Of a DNA stretch of 28,393 nt, positions 1-7,020 are shown piece after piece. Made by a program: the position numbers and the translations under genes. The notes under the pieces were generated by a model, which was given only the letters and a program-made list of their open reading frames with translations, was not told the DNA's origin and did no database searches. The stretch comes from Sandaracinobacteroides sp031425455 (GTDB taxonomy: Bacteria > Pseudomonadota > Alphaproteobacteria > Sphingomonadales > Sphingomonadaceae): positions 1-28,393 of the forward strand of contig JANPJJ010000207.1 of assembly GCA_031425455.1 (NCBI GenBank). The letters run 5' to 3'. Positions within the stretch are counted from its first letter, which is position 1. The number at the start of each line of letters is the position of its first letter.

Positions 1-77
1 GGGTGAACGGTGGGTGGTCCACGGGGATTATCCTACAGGATTCAGGGTTAAGTGATTGGTCCGGTTGGACATAGGAT

Positions 78-93
78 TGTTCCACGTGGAACA
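78..93. other. parS: parS centromere site (ParB-binding)
   Basis: The 16-bp perfect palindrome TGTTCCACGTGGAACA matches the ParB-binding parS consensus used for chromosome segregation. The dyad extends to a perfect 20-bp palindrome at 76-95. No parA, parB, gidA or gidB gene is visible in the window, so this is either an outlying member of the origin-proximal parS cluster or the edge of the par locus to the left. I found no second copy. The rest of 1-200 shows no supportable gene. Confidence 0.85.
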
Positions 94-200
94 ATTTCTG
101 ACCGGATTGGTATTTGGGCGGGTTGGGGAGCAAGCTGAGGCGCCGGGCCTTCGGCGAGTCGTGGATTTGTGCTGCGCACTAACCAACGCCGCATTCGGCC

Positions 201-277
<77 letters not shown>

Positions 278-285
278 ACGCAGGC

Positions 286-314
286 GCCATAGCCGGGCAC
301 CTTGCCAGCGGCAA
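286..314 (-). promoter_or_regulatory. Probable sigma-70 promoter of tRNA-Pro
   Basis: On the minus strand a -35 element TTGCCG (309-314) and a -10 element TATGGC (286-291) are separated by 17 bp. The expected start lies only a few bases from the mature 5' end at 277, so the 5' leader would be very short. No experimental start is known. Confidence 0.5.
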
Positions 315-410
315 GCTTTACACTTCACGGCAATCTCTCTTGCCAGCCTGACAGCTTGGGTTCACCAACCGGGTGGTAAGCCGCACCAAATCAACGACAG
401 GACGTTCAGC

Positions 411-1070
411 ATGGCCCGCACTCTTTCGGCTCGATCCCTCCGGCTGGCGCTCGCCGTTTCCGGCCTTGCCCTGCTGTCCGCTTGCGCCACCCCGTTCGAG
501 GCGCGGGTACAAAGCTTTCAGTCCATGCCGCCCTCGCAGGGGCAGACATTTGCAATCGTGCCCGCCGATCCGAAGCAGGCAGGAAGCCTGGAATTCCAGA
601 GCTATGCCCAGCTCGTTTCGGTGCAGATGCAGCAGCAGGGCTTCCGCCCGGTGGCGGAGGGCCAATCGGCCGATCTGAACGTGGTGATGGATTTCGGCTC
701 GGGGCCCGGGCGGGAGCGGATCGCGACTCGCCCCGGCACCATGAGCGCAGGCTTCGGTTCGCCCTGGGGGTGGTACGGCCGCGGCGGCTGGTATGGCCGG
801 CACCCGATGTGGTGGGGCAGTTTCTACGACCCGTTCTGGGGCCCGGGCTGGAGCCAGCCGGAAGTCTACAGCTTCACGGTCTATCCCACGTTCGTGGAAC
901 TCGACATCGTGCGAACGTCGGACAAGACGCCGCTGTTCGAAGGCCGCGCCGAAACCACCACCCGGGTCAACGATCTGCCGAGCACCATGCCCAAGCTGGT
1001 GACGGCGCTGTTCACCGATTTCCCCGGCGATCCCGCCCGCAGCAAGGTCGTGCGCGTTCCCACCTCCTGA
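411..1070 (+). CDS. DUF4136-type outer-membrane lipoprotein
   Basis: A 219-residue secreted lipoprotein. The N-terminus has Arg residues, a hydrophobic stretch and a lipobox LLSAC at residues 21-25, so Cys25 should be lipidated after signal peptidase II cleavage. The body resembles DUF4136 proteins: an N-terminal part beginning FEARVQSFQSMPP, a Gly/Trp/Tyr-rich middle segment (about residues 110-145) and a beta-rich C-terminal half. The family's function is unknown. An AGGA ribosome site lies at 399-402, 8 nt before the ATG. It is the first gene of a plus-strand run, with 46 nt to the next gene. I assign it by overall pattern and cannot name a substrate or partner. Confidence 0.8.
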   Translation: MARTLSARSLRLALAVSGLALLSACATPFEARVQSFQSMPPSQGQTFAIVPADPKQAGSLEFQSYAQLVSVQMQQQGFRPVAEGQSADLNVVMDFGSGPGRERIATRPGTMSAGFGSPWGWYGRGGWYGRHPMWWGSFYDPFWGPGWSQPEVYSFTVYPTFVELDIVRTSDKTPLFEGRAETTTRVNDLPSTMPKLVTALFTDFPGDPARSKVVRVPTS

Positions 1071-1116
1071 GGATGCGGTTCTGGACCGCGCCGGGATGGG
1101 CGGCTAGGGCTGCTTC

Positions 1117-2100
1117 ATGGCACTGCAACGGCTCTGGCCTTTCCGCGATTCCGATGACGTAAAGGTGGCGCCGGCGCCCGGTGTCGGAACCCCCAGTCCG
1201 GCTTTCATTCTGCCGGGGCGCTGGTCCCAGCTGCCGCCGCCGCTGCGCCTGTTCCTGGTGATGATGGCGTTGCTGTTCGGCTGGTACGGCGTGGTCGGGA
1301 CGATCCTCGCCGGTGTCGACGTCGATGTCGGCCTGCGCCCCGAACCCGAGCTGCTTCCGCCGGGCGGATCGGTCACGGCGGGAATGGCGGCTGCCCTCCT
1401 ACGGGACCAGGTGCAGGACCGCGCCTTCACGCCCAACGACCCCATCTTCTATCCCACGGGCCTGGCCCGGCGAACGCCGGCGTTCCAGTCGCATCTGGTC
1501 ACCACGACCTCCTCGGCAATATCCGAGCTCGCCCGGAACAGCGGTTCGGCCGAGCTAACGCTGGCGGCGACGTCGCTTGCGGTCCCGCCCGACAGCTGGT
1601 GGCTCCGCGCCGGATGGCCACCCGTCGGGCTCCCGGCAGAGCGCCACTACGGCCGCGCGATCGAGCAGCTGGCAGCCCATAACCGGGTTCGCGCTCAGGC
1701 GCTGCAGCCCGGCGAGCAGGCAAGGCGAGTGATGGACCCCGGCTCCCGCGCGGCGCTCGCAGCGCTGCTGACGGCGGTGGAGACCGCCGCGGCCCACGGC
1801 GATGCCGTGATCCGGGGCACGTCGGAAACGTCCCCCGCCGTGCAGTTCGCTTCGTCGCGGGGAACTGCCTATGCGGCGGCGCTGCTGATGCGGGGGCTCC
1901 GCGACGACAATGCGGCGGCGATCCGTAGCTCCGGCCGCGCCGCGCGCTGGGGCGAGGCGCTGGATGCGCTGGATGCCGCAGCCGAGCTCGATCCCATGTT
2001 CGTGCGGCAGGGCGACCTCGTCACCTCGGGCTACTCGCTGCTGATGGCCGGAAACGCCATGCGCGCCATTCTGGACGGCCCCACGGCCGAGGCGCTGTGA
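1117..2100 (+). CDS. DUF2333-like single-pass membrane protein
   Basis: A 327-residue protein with one clear hydrophobic segment at about residues 45-67, preceded by a short, mostly polar cytoplasmic part. The rest is probably periplasmic, Ala-rich and helical. The segment FTPNDPIFYPTGL, followed soon after by a PAFQ motif, resembles DUF2333 membrane proteins, whose function is unknown. The start is the first ATG; the ribosome site is weak. Its stop overlaps the GTG start of the next gene by 4 nt, which suggests translational coupling with the stress protein. The family call is from memory of conserved motifs, so treat it as tentative. Confidence 0.6.
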   Translation: MALQRLWPFRDSDDVKVAPAPGVGTPSPAFILPGRWSQLPPPLRLFLVMMALLFGWYGVVGTILAGVDVDVGLRPEPELLPPGGSVTAGMAAALLRDQVQDRAFTPNDPIFYPTGLARRTPAFQSHLVTTTSSAISELARNSGSAELTLAATSLAVPPDSWWLRAGWPPVGLPAERHYGRAIEQLAAHNRVRAQALQPGEQARRVMDPGSRAALAALLTAVETAAAHGDAVIRGTSETSPAVQFASSRGTAYAAALLMRGLRDDNAAAIRSSGRAARWGEALDALDAAAELDPMFVRQGDLVTSGYSLLMAGNAMRAILDGPTAEAL

Positions 2101-2564
2101 CCGACGCCGCCGAGACCTTCCTCGTCGTCGTCGACGACACCGAGGAGTGCGCCAAGTCCGTCCGCTTCGCCGCGCTCCGGGCACAGCACACCGGCGCCCG
2201 CGTGACCCTGCTTCACGTGCTGAAGCCGACCCAGTTCCTGCAATGGGGCGGCGCCCAGCACGAAATCGAGGCCGAGGCCGAGCAGATCGGCCAGGCGCTG
2301 CTTTCCGCCAGGGCAGGGGAGGTGGAGGCACTCGCCGGGTTCCGTCCGGCGGTGCGACTGGTGAAGGGGCGGGCGAACGACGCCGTGCTGGAGGTGGTGA
2401 CGAGCGATCGTTCGATCCGCGCGCTGGTGCTGGCGGCAGCGGCCAGGGGTCGCCCCGGCCCGCTGGTGGACTTCTTCTCCGGCGAGGCGGCAGGCACCTT
2501 GCCGTGCATGGTGATGATCGTGCCGGGCGGGATCGACGACGAGGCCCTGGACCGTTTGACCTGA
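2097..2564 (+). CDS. Universal stress protein (UspA family)
   Basis: A 155-residue cytosolic protein with an alpha/beta Usp fold: an N-terminal strand ETFLVVVDDTEECAKSVRFA with the conserved acidic residue near the strand end, the strand VTLLHVL, and a C-terminal part ending in VMIVPGG. The usual ATP-binding G-2x-G-9x-G(S/T) loop is not clearly conserved, so it may be of the non-ATP-binding type. The start is GTG inside the overlapping stop of the upstream membrane protein. Usp proteins generally help with stress survival; no specific partner can be inferred here beyond coupling to the upstream gene. Confidence 0.85.
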   Translation: MTDAAETFLVVVDDTEECAKSVRFAALRAQHTGARVTLLHVLKPTQFLQWGGAQHEIEAEAEQIGQALLSARAGEVEALAGFRPAVRLVKGRANDAVLEVVTSDRSIRALVLAAAARGRPGPLVDFFSGEAAGTLPCMVMIVPGGIDDEALDRLT

Positions 2565-2619
2565 CCTGCACTTGATTGCACCCCGCCAAGCGGCCACATG
2601 GCAAGGCAAGGAGCCTGCC

Positions 2620-3174
2620 ATGCTGATCGAAACCGAGCGCACCCCCAATCCTGCCACGTTGAAGTTCCTGCCGGGGCGCATGGTGGCGCCCGGCGACGGG
2701 GTGGATTTCGCCACTCCCGAGGCGGCCGAACGTTCCCCGCTGGCACATAATCTGTTCCGTCTTGGCGATGTGGAGCGGGTCTATTTCGGATCGGATTTCA
2801 TCAGCGTGACCAAGGCCGAGGGCAGCGCCGACTGGGAAAGCCTGAAGCCCGAAGTGCTGGGGCTGATCCTGGATCATTACGCCAGCGGCAGCCCGCTGCT
2901 GACCGGCGAAGCGGCCGAGATCGAAACTCACGACGACCCGGAAGATGCCGATATCGTGGCCCAGATCCGCGACCTTCTGGAAACCAGGGTCCGCCCGGCG
3001 GTGGCCAGTGACGGCGGCGACATCGTCTATCGCGGATTCCAGAAGGGCGTCGTGTTCCTGCACATGCAGGGCAGCTGCGCCGGGTGCCCGTCGTCGACGG
3101 CAACGCTGAAGGGCGGGATCGAGAACCTGCTGCGCCACTATGTGCCCGAAGTCGTTGAAGTGCGCGCCGTCTGA
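2620..3174 (+). CDS. Nfu-type Fe-S cluster carrier protein
   Basis: A 184-residue scaffold/carrier that receives Fe-S clusters and passes them to apo-proteins. The N-terminal Nfu_N domain (about 1-87) starts MLIETERTPNPATLKFLPG, typical of alphaproteobacterial and mitochondrial Nfu. The C-terminal NifU-like domain (about 108-184) has the cluster-binding pair Cys153 and Cys156 in GSCAGCPSS. I chose the ATG at 2620 because AAGGAG lies at 2608-2613 and the family motif begins there; an upstream in-frame TTG (2572) adds non-conserved residues. It shares one base with the next start codon. A sufE gene lies elsewhere in the window, at 15473. Confidence 0.95.
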   Translation: MLIETERTPNPATLKFLPGRMVAPGDGVDFATPEAAERSPLAHNLFRLGDVERVYFGSDFISVTKAEGSADWESLKPEVLGLILDHYASGSPLLTGEAAEIETHDDPEDADIVAQIRDLLETRVRPAVASDGGDIVYRGFQKGVVFLHMQGSCAGCPSSTATLKGGIENLLRHYVPEVVEVRAV

Positions 3175-3764
3175 TGCCGGGCGATCCGCTCGGCGACATC
3201 GCGCTCGACCAGCTGTTCCGCGAGGCCCGCACCCAATATGATTGGGTACCGGAGCCGGTTCCGGAGGACCAGCTCCGATCGCTCTACGATCTGCTGAAGT
3301 TCGGCCCCACATCGGCCAACTGCCTCCCGGCCCGTTTCGTGTTTTGCACCAGCCCCGAAGCGAAGGAGAAGCTCGCCGACTGCGTATCGGCGGGCAATCA
3401 CGCCAAGGTGCTGCAAGCCCCGGTCACGGTGGTGATGGGCATGGACCTGGATTTTGCCGAGCATCTACCCCGGCTGTTCCCGCACGACGATGCGAAAAGC
3501 TGGTTTGCGGACCCGCAGATGATCCGCGACACGGCGTTCCGCAATTCCAGCCTGCAAGGCGGGTGGCTGATCATGGCGGCGCGGGCGCTGGGGCTGGATG
3601 CCGGGCCGATGTCCGGGTTCGACAAGGCGAAGGTCGATGCCGCTTTCTGGGCCGGCACGAAGATCGAAACCAATTTCATCTGCTCGCTGGGAAAAGGCAG
3701 CGGACGGAAGATCTTTCCCCGGCTCCCGCGCTTCGATTTCGACGAGATCTGCCGGATCGCATGA
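3174..3764 (+). CDS. RutE-like nitroreductase family protein
   Basis: A 196-residue FMN-dependent nitroreductase-family protein. It matches the length and motifs of RutE (malonic semialdehyde reductase of uracil catabolism), for example KFGPTSANCLPARFVF, DTAFRNSSLQGGWLI, ALGLDAGPMSGFD and a C-terminal LPRFDFDE. No other rut gene is present, and the neighbours are Fe-S and tRNA-modification genes, so the physiological substrate is uncertain; many genomes carry stand-alone members of this family. The start ATG overlaps the nfu stop by 1 nt and the stop overlaps tsaB by 4 nt, so it lies inside a tightly coupled operon. Confidence 0.85.
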   Translation: MPGDPLGDIALDQLFREARTQYDWVPEPVPEDQLRSLYDLLKFGPTSANCLPARFVFCTSPEAKEKLADCVSAGNHAKVLQAPVTVVMGMDLDFAEHLPRLFPHDDAKSWFADPQMIRDTAFRNSSLQGGWLIMAARALGLDAGPMSGFDKAKVDAAFWAGTKIETNFICSLGKGSGRKIFPRLPRFDFDEICRIA

Positions 3765-4396
3765 CGGCGCTTGTCGCCGGGCGAACCCTGGTTATTGCCA
3801 CCGGCCATCATCTTTCGCTGGCGCTGATCGAGCCGGGCCTGGCTTTGGCCGAACATGAGGCGGCGATCGAGCGCGGCCATGCCGAGGCGCTGATGCCGGC
3901 GGTCGTCGGGCTGCTGGCGCCGTTCGGCGGGCGCGATGCCGGTTGCGAGCATGTCATCGTGGAGGTCGGACCGGGCAGTTTCACCGGGCTTCGGGTCGGG
4001 ATTGCCGCAGCCCAGGCCCTGGCCCTGGCCTGGGGCTGCACGATTGATGGGGTGCGATCAACGCAGCTGGTGGCGGCCGATGCCCGCAGCCAGGGGATCG
4101 GAGGCCCGCTGGTGGTCGCGCTCGGCGCGCCGCGCGGGCAAATCTGGACCGAGTGTTTCGCGGCCGGAGGCCTCGACGGGGACAGCGACGTTGCAGCCGG
4201 CACGGCGGACGAGGCTCGCGCGTTGCTGGCAGCCCGGCCAGGAGCGACCATGGTCGGTACCGGCGCATCGCTCGCCGGCGGCACCGGCCCGGCACTGGCG
4301 CCGCGGGCTGCGGCAGTCCTGGGTCTTGCCGACTCCATGCTGGTGCGTGCAGAGCCGCTGTATGTCCGTGCCGGAGATACGACCGTCAGCACCTGA
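3761..4396 (+). CDS. tsaB: TsaB, tRNA threonylcarbamoyladenosine biosynthesis dimerisation protein
   Basis: A 211-residue protein. TsaB partners TsaD (and TsaE) to make t6A37 in ANN-decoding tRNAs. The key signature EVGPGSFTGLRVG is at about residues 67-79, followed by AAAQALALAWG. The N-terminal strand reads RTLVIATGHHLSLAL, where most family members have an IDTS/IDTA motif, so this copy is degenerate there. TsaB has lost the catalytic site anyway and acts structurally. The start ATG overlaps the nitroreductase stop. Its 3' end overlaps rimI by 35 nt, the common tsaB-rimI pairing. Confidence 0.93.
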   Translation: MTALVAGRTLVIATGHHLSLALIEPGLALAEHEAAIERGHAEALMPAVVGLLAPFGGRDAGCEHVIVEVGPGSFTGLRVGIAAAQALALAWGCTIDGVRSTQLVAADARSQGIGGPLVVALGAPRGQIWTECFAAGGLDGDSDVAAGTADEARALLAARPGATMVGTGASLAGGTGPALAPRAAAVLGLADSMLVRAEPLYVRAGDTTVST

Positions 4397-4862
4397 GCTG
4401 GAGGGGCTGCGCTGGAGCATCGAGGGCTTGGCCGGCGTGCCCGAGGCGGCGCTGATGGCGTTCAACGCGTTCGATCCGCATTTTCGCGAAGCCTGGACCG
4501 AAGCGCAGATGGCAGGACTGCTGTCGACTGCGTCGGCGTGGCTGGAGCTTGCGCGCCGCGACGGCGAGCCCGTTGCCTTCGCCTTGTGCCGACAGGCGCA
4601 GGAAGATGTCGAGTTGCTGCTCTGCGCGACCCGGCCGGGTTGGCGCCGGGCGGGCCTGGGGCGGGCGCTGGTGGAGCATGTGGCGGACAGCGCGCGCGCA
4701 AGGGGCGGTCACCGGCTGTTCCTGGAGGTGCGGGCCAGCAATGCGGCTGCCCTGGCGCTGTACCAGGCGTCGGGATTCAGTGTGCTGGGCCGACGGCCGG
4801 GCTATTACCGGACCGTGACGGGCGAAAGCATCGATGCCATCACGCTGGGGCGAGACCTTTGA
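4362..4862 (+). CDS. rimI: RimI-type N-acetyltransferase (GNAT)
   Basis: A 166-residue GNAT-fold acetyltransferase. RimI acetylates the N-terminal alanine of ribosomal protein S18. Motif A, RPGWRRAGLGRALVEHV (about residues 91-107, with R-x-x-G-x-G at 95-100), binds the acetyl-CoA pyrophosphate. The later segment NAAALALYQASGF and the C-terminal GYYR are typical of RimI. The start is the ATG at 4362 inside the tsaB 3' end; a GTG two codons downstream is an alternative. A hairpin follows 11 nt after the stop, so this is probably the operon's last gene. Confidence 0.88.
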   Translation: MSVPEIRPSAPELEGLRWSIEGLAGVPEAALMAFNAFDPHFREAWTEAQMAGLLSTASAWLELARRDGEPVAFALCRQAQEDVELLLCATRPGWRRAGLGRALVEHVADSARARGGHRLFLEVRASNAAALALYQASGFSVLGRRPGYYRTVTGESIDAITLGRDL

Positions 4863-4873
4863 ACTGAACACTA

Positions 4874-4893
4874 GCCGCACACAATAGTGCGGC
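4874..4893 (+). terminator. Hairpin after rimI, possible terminator
   Basis: A perfect 7-bp stem GCCGCAC/GTGCGGC with a 6-nt loop follows the rimI stop. There is no T-run, so intrinsic termination is uncertain. The rest of 4894-5110 is the non-coding leader of mucR and contains a 6-bp inverted repeat GCCCAT/ATGGGC at 5017-5022 and 5030-5035. I see no convincing gene there. Confidence 0.4.
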
Positions 4894-5110
4894 CTGCCTC
4901 AATAACGAGGGCGGGTTTTGCTTGCGGCTCTGCAAGCGCACTTGCTTCCCGACGTTCGAAGTGACAAGGCGGGCAAGTCCGCGTTGCAAGAAGGACAAGG
5001 TCGCAGTTGCGGAACAGCCCATGTAAGAAATGGGCAATGTCACAAAAGGGCGCCGTGGCCGCAATTCACGCAGGCATCGACCTGCACACAACCGCACAGA
5101 GGAAATCCGA

Positions 5111-5530
5111 ATGAACGACCAGATCGAACATAATGACCTGATGGCGCTGACCGCGGACATCGTGTCGAGCCATGTGGCGAACAACAGCGTTGCCGTTAAT
5201 GATCTGCCGCAGCTGATCCAGAATGTTTATGCGACGCTTTCCGGACTGTCGACGCCCAAGAAGGCGCCCGAACCGAAGCAGGAACCGGCCGTCGCCATCC
5301 GTTCGTCGATCAAGCCCGATTTCATCGTATGCCTGGAAGACGGCAAGAAGCTGAAGATGCTGAAACGGCACCTGATGACATCCTATGGCATGACGCCGGA
5401 CGACTATCGCCAGAAGTGGGGCCTGCCCAACGACTATCCGATGGTGGCGCCCAACTATGCCGAAAGCCGGCGCCAGCTCGCGAAGTCGATCGGGCTCGGC
5501 ACTACCCGGGGCAAGCCGCGCAAGAAGTAG
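5111..5530 (+). CDS. MucR/Ros family transcriptional regulator
   Basis: A 139-residue DNA-binding regulator of the Ros/MucR family, which controls exopolysaccharide, cell-cycle and envelope genes in alphaproteobacteria and usually represses its own gene. The N-terminal oligomerisation part begins about residue 11 (ALTADIVSSHVANN). The zinc-finger-like region is CLEDGKKLKMLKRHLMTSY (74-92), followed by MTPDDYRQKWGLP and PMVAPNYAESRRQLA. Zinc ligands are incomplete: Cys74 and His87 are present, Asp77 replaces the second Cys, and Ser91/Tyr92 stand where Ros has His. I chose the ATG at 5111 because GAGGAAA lies just before it. It is monocistronic, with about 250 nt of non-coding leader. Confidence 0.93.
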   Translation: MNDQIEHNDLMALTADIVSSHVANNSVAVNDLPQLIQNVYATLSGLSTPKKAPEPKQEPAVAIRSSIKPDFIVCLEDGKKLKMLKRHLMTSYGMTPDDYRQKWGLPNDYPMVAPNYAESRRQLAKSIGLGTTRGKPRKK

Positions 5531-5542
5531 CGGGCCCCCTTC

Positions 5543-5566
5543 CGGCAGCGACGTCGGCAGCGACGG
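5543..5566. repeat. Tandem 12-bp repeat downstream of mucR
   Basis: Two adjacent 12-bp units, CGGCAGCGACGT and CGGCAGCGACGG, match at 11 of 12 positions. They lie between the mucR stop and a GC-rich hairpin and are probably a replication-slippage product. Confidence 0.6.
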
Positions 5567-5592
5567 GGGCGGCCCGGTTGGGCGGCCCCCCG
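5564..5592 (+). terminator. GC-rich hairpin between mucR and fur
   Basis: An imperfect stem: a CGGGGG/CCCCCG outer arm and a GGCCC/GGGC inner arm around a short loop. It follows mucR and may terminate it. No T-run follows, so confidence is low. Confidence 0.3.
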
Positions 5593-5686
5593 CTGCTTGC
5601 CGAACCGGCCACCACGCTCTATCTGAAAGAAGAGCATCCGGGTTCGTGCCCGCGCTGCTGCAAGCGTGCCGGCTTGTCCGGTCTCA

Positions 5687-5712
5687 GGTGGGTTGATGCG
5701 GTGGGTTGATGC
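5687..5712. repeat. Perfect 13-bp tandem duplication over the fur start codon
   Basis: GGTGGGTTGATGC occurs twice back to back (5687-5699 and 5700-5712). Each copy contains an ATG. The second copy's ATG (5709) is the in-frame fur start; the first copy's ATG (5696) is out of frame because 13 is not a multiple of 3. Confidence 0.9.
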
Positions 5713-6131
5713 CGGGAACGATCGATATCGAGGCCTTGTGCCATGCCAAGGGCCTGCGCATCACCGAGCAGCGCCGGGTGATCGCCCGCGTCCTGTCGGA
5801 CAGCCGGGATCATCCCGACGTCGAGGAGTTGCACCGCCGGGCGTCCGCGGTGGACAAGGGCATTTCGATCGCCACTGTGTACCGGACCGTGCGCCTGTTC
5901 GAAGAAGCGGGCATTCTGGAGCGGCACGATTTCCGCGACGGCCGGTCGCGCTATGAGCCGACCCCCGACGAGCACCATGATCATCTGATCAACATCGAAT
6001 CGGGCGATGTGATCGAATTTCATGACGACAAGCTGGAACAGTTGCAGAATGAAATCGCCGACCGGCTTGGCTTCCGCCTGGTAGACCATCGGCTGGAGCT
6101 TTACGGTGTGCCGTTGAAGGGGCGAAGCTGA
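5709..6131 (+). CDS. fur: Fur family metalloregulator
   Basis: A 140-residue metal-sensing repressor. The N-terminal winged helix (about 10-82) includes GLRITEQRRVIARVL and the recognition helix ISIATVYRTVRLFEEAGIL. The C-terminal dimerisation domain has HHDH at 89-92 and a distal His in IEFHDD. The two CxxC structural-zinc pairs of enterobacterial Fur are missing, as in many alphaproteobacterial Fur/Mur proteins, so it could sense iron or manganese. The ATG at 5709 is the only start consistent with the family's N-terminus; a TTG one codon upstream is possible. The start lies in a 13-bp tandem duplication. The acyltransferase gene follows after 7 nt. Confidence 0.93.
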   Translation: MPGTIDIEALCHAKGLRITEQRRVIARVLSDSRDHPDVEELHRRASAVDKGISIATVYRTVRLFEEAGILERHDFRDGRSRYEPTPDEHHDHLINIESGDVIEFHDDKLEQLQNEIADRLGFRLVDHRLELYGVPLKGRS

Positions 6132-6138
6132 CCCCTTG

Positions 6139-7020
6139 ATGCCTTCCGTTCACTCCGCTTCTTCCCCCTGGCGGCCGAAAGCGGGCCGGCAGGCGCTGTC
6201 GCACGCGCCTTCCGAACGCCTGCCGGAACACCTGTCGGATCGTCCGTTTCAGCGGCTGGGACCGGTGAAGTCGGTTGCCGGCGCGCTGGTGGCGACCGGT
6301 GCGTTCCTGCCGCCGGCCTATGCCGCCCGCCTGATGGACCTGAAGGCGGCCGACGCCATGCCGCAATTGTGGCACCGCGCGGTCAGCCGATCGCTTGGCG
6401 TGCATGTCACGCTGTCGGGTGAACTGGCCAGCGGTTCCGTGCTCTATGTTTCCAACCACCTGTCTTGGCTGGATATTCCTGTACTGGGCAGCCGATTGAA
6501 GGGCGCTTTTGTCGCGAAGGCCGAAGTCGGCGAGATGGGGGTCGTCGGTTTTTTCGCCGATATGCAGGATACGATCTATGTGGAACGTGGCCGTCGCAGC
6601 CGCTCGGCCGCGCAGGCGAACGCGATCCATGATCGGCTCGCCGAAGGCGAGAATGTGATCCTGTTCCCGGAGGGCACCAGCAATGATGGCGTGCGGCTGC
6701 TGCCGTTCAAATCGACCTTGTTTTCGGTCCTGGAAGGGTCCGGCAGCGAGGCGTTTCGAATCCAGCCGGTGACGCTGGCCTATACGCATCTGAACGGGCT
6801 GCCGCTGACGCGGAACCGGCTGATCGAACTGGCCTGGATCGGCGACATGGAACTGGGGCCGCACGCGCTGGACTGCATGCGTCTGGGCCGGATCGATGCC
6901 GAGATCCGGTGCCACGATACCGTTCGCCTGAGCGACTTCGCCGACCGCAAGGCGCTGGCGCGGCACTGCGAAAGCGTCATCGGCGTCGGCTACCGCCAGC
7001 TGACGCGAGGCCGGGAATGA
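6139..7020 (+). CDS. 1-acyl-sn-glycerol-3-phosphate acyltransferase (PlsC-like)
   Basis: A 293-residue membrane-associated acyltransferase that should add a fatty acyl chain to lysophosphatidate or a related lysolipid. The catalytic HX4D motif is NHLSWLD (His107, Asp112). The acceptor-binding motif FPEGT is at 166-170, followed by LLPFKSTLF. A polar 40-residue N-terminal extension precedes a hydrophobic stretch at about 46-62. It could equally be an ornithine-lipid or other lysolipid acyltransferase; sequence alone does not decide. The first ATG (6139) is used. The stop overlaps the miaB start, so it is coupled to miaB. Confidence 0.88.
   Translation: MPSVHSASSPWRPKAGRQALSHAPSERLPEHLSDRPFQRLGPVKSVAGALVATGAFLPPAYAARLMDLKAADAMPQLWHRAVSRSLGVHVTLSGELASGSVLYVSNHLSWLDIPVLGSRLKGAFVAKAEVGEMGVVGFFADMQDTIYVERGRRSRSAAQANAIHDRLAEGENVILFPEGTSNDGVRLLPFKSTLFSVLEGSGSEAFRIQPVTLAYTHLNGLPLTRNRLIELAWIGDMELGPHALDCMRLGRIDAEIRCHDTVRLSDFADRKALARHCESVIGVGYRQLTRGRE

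Noticed and set aside
26..36. Possible DnaA box (TTATCCTACA)
   Set aside because: It has an extra base relative to TTATNCACA, and no cluster of boxes is present.
1555..3312. 585-codon open frame on the minus strand opposite the DUF2333, Usp and Nfu genes
   Set aside because: Typical GC-rich antisense shadow; Arg/Pro/Gly-rich with no recognisable domain, and three real genes lie on the other strand.
3174..3764. Uracil-degradation (rut) operon based on the RutE-like protein
   Set aside because: No rutA, rutB, rutC, rutD or rutF is present; the gene sits in a tsaB-rimI operon.
4918..5133. 71-codon frame upstream of mucR
   Set aside because: Overlaps the mucR start out of frame and has no convincing start site; the region is better read as a leader.
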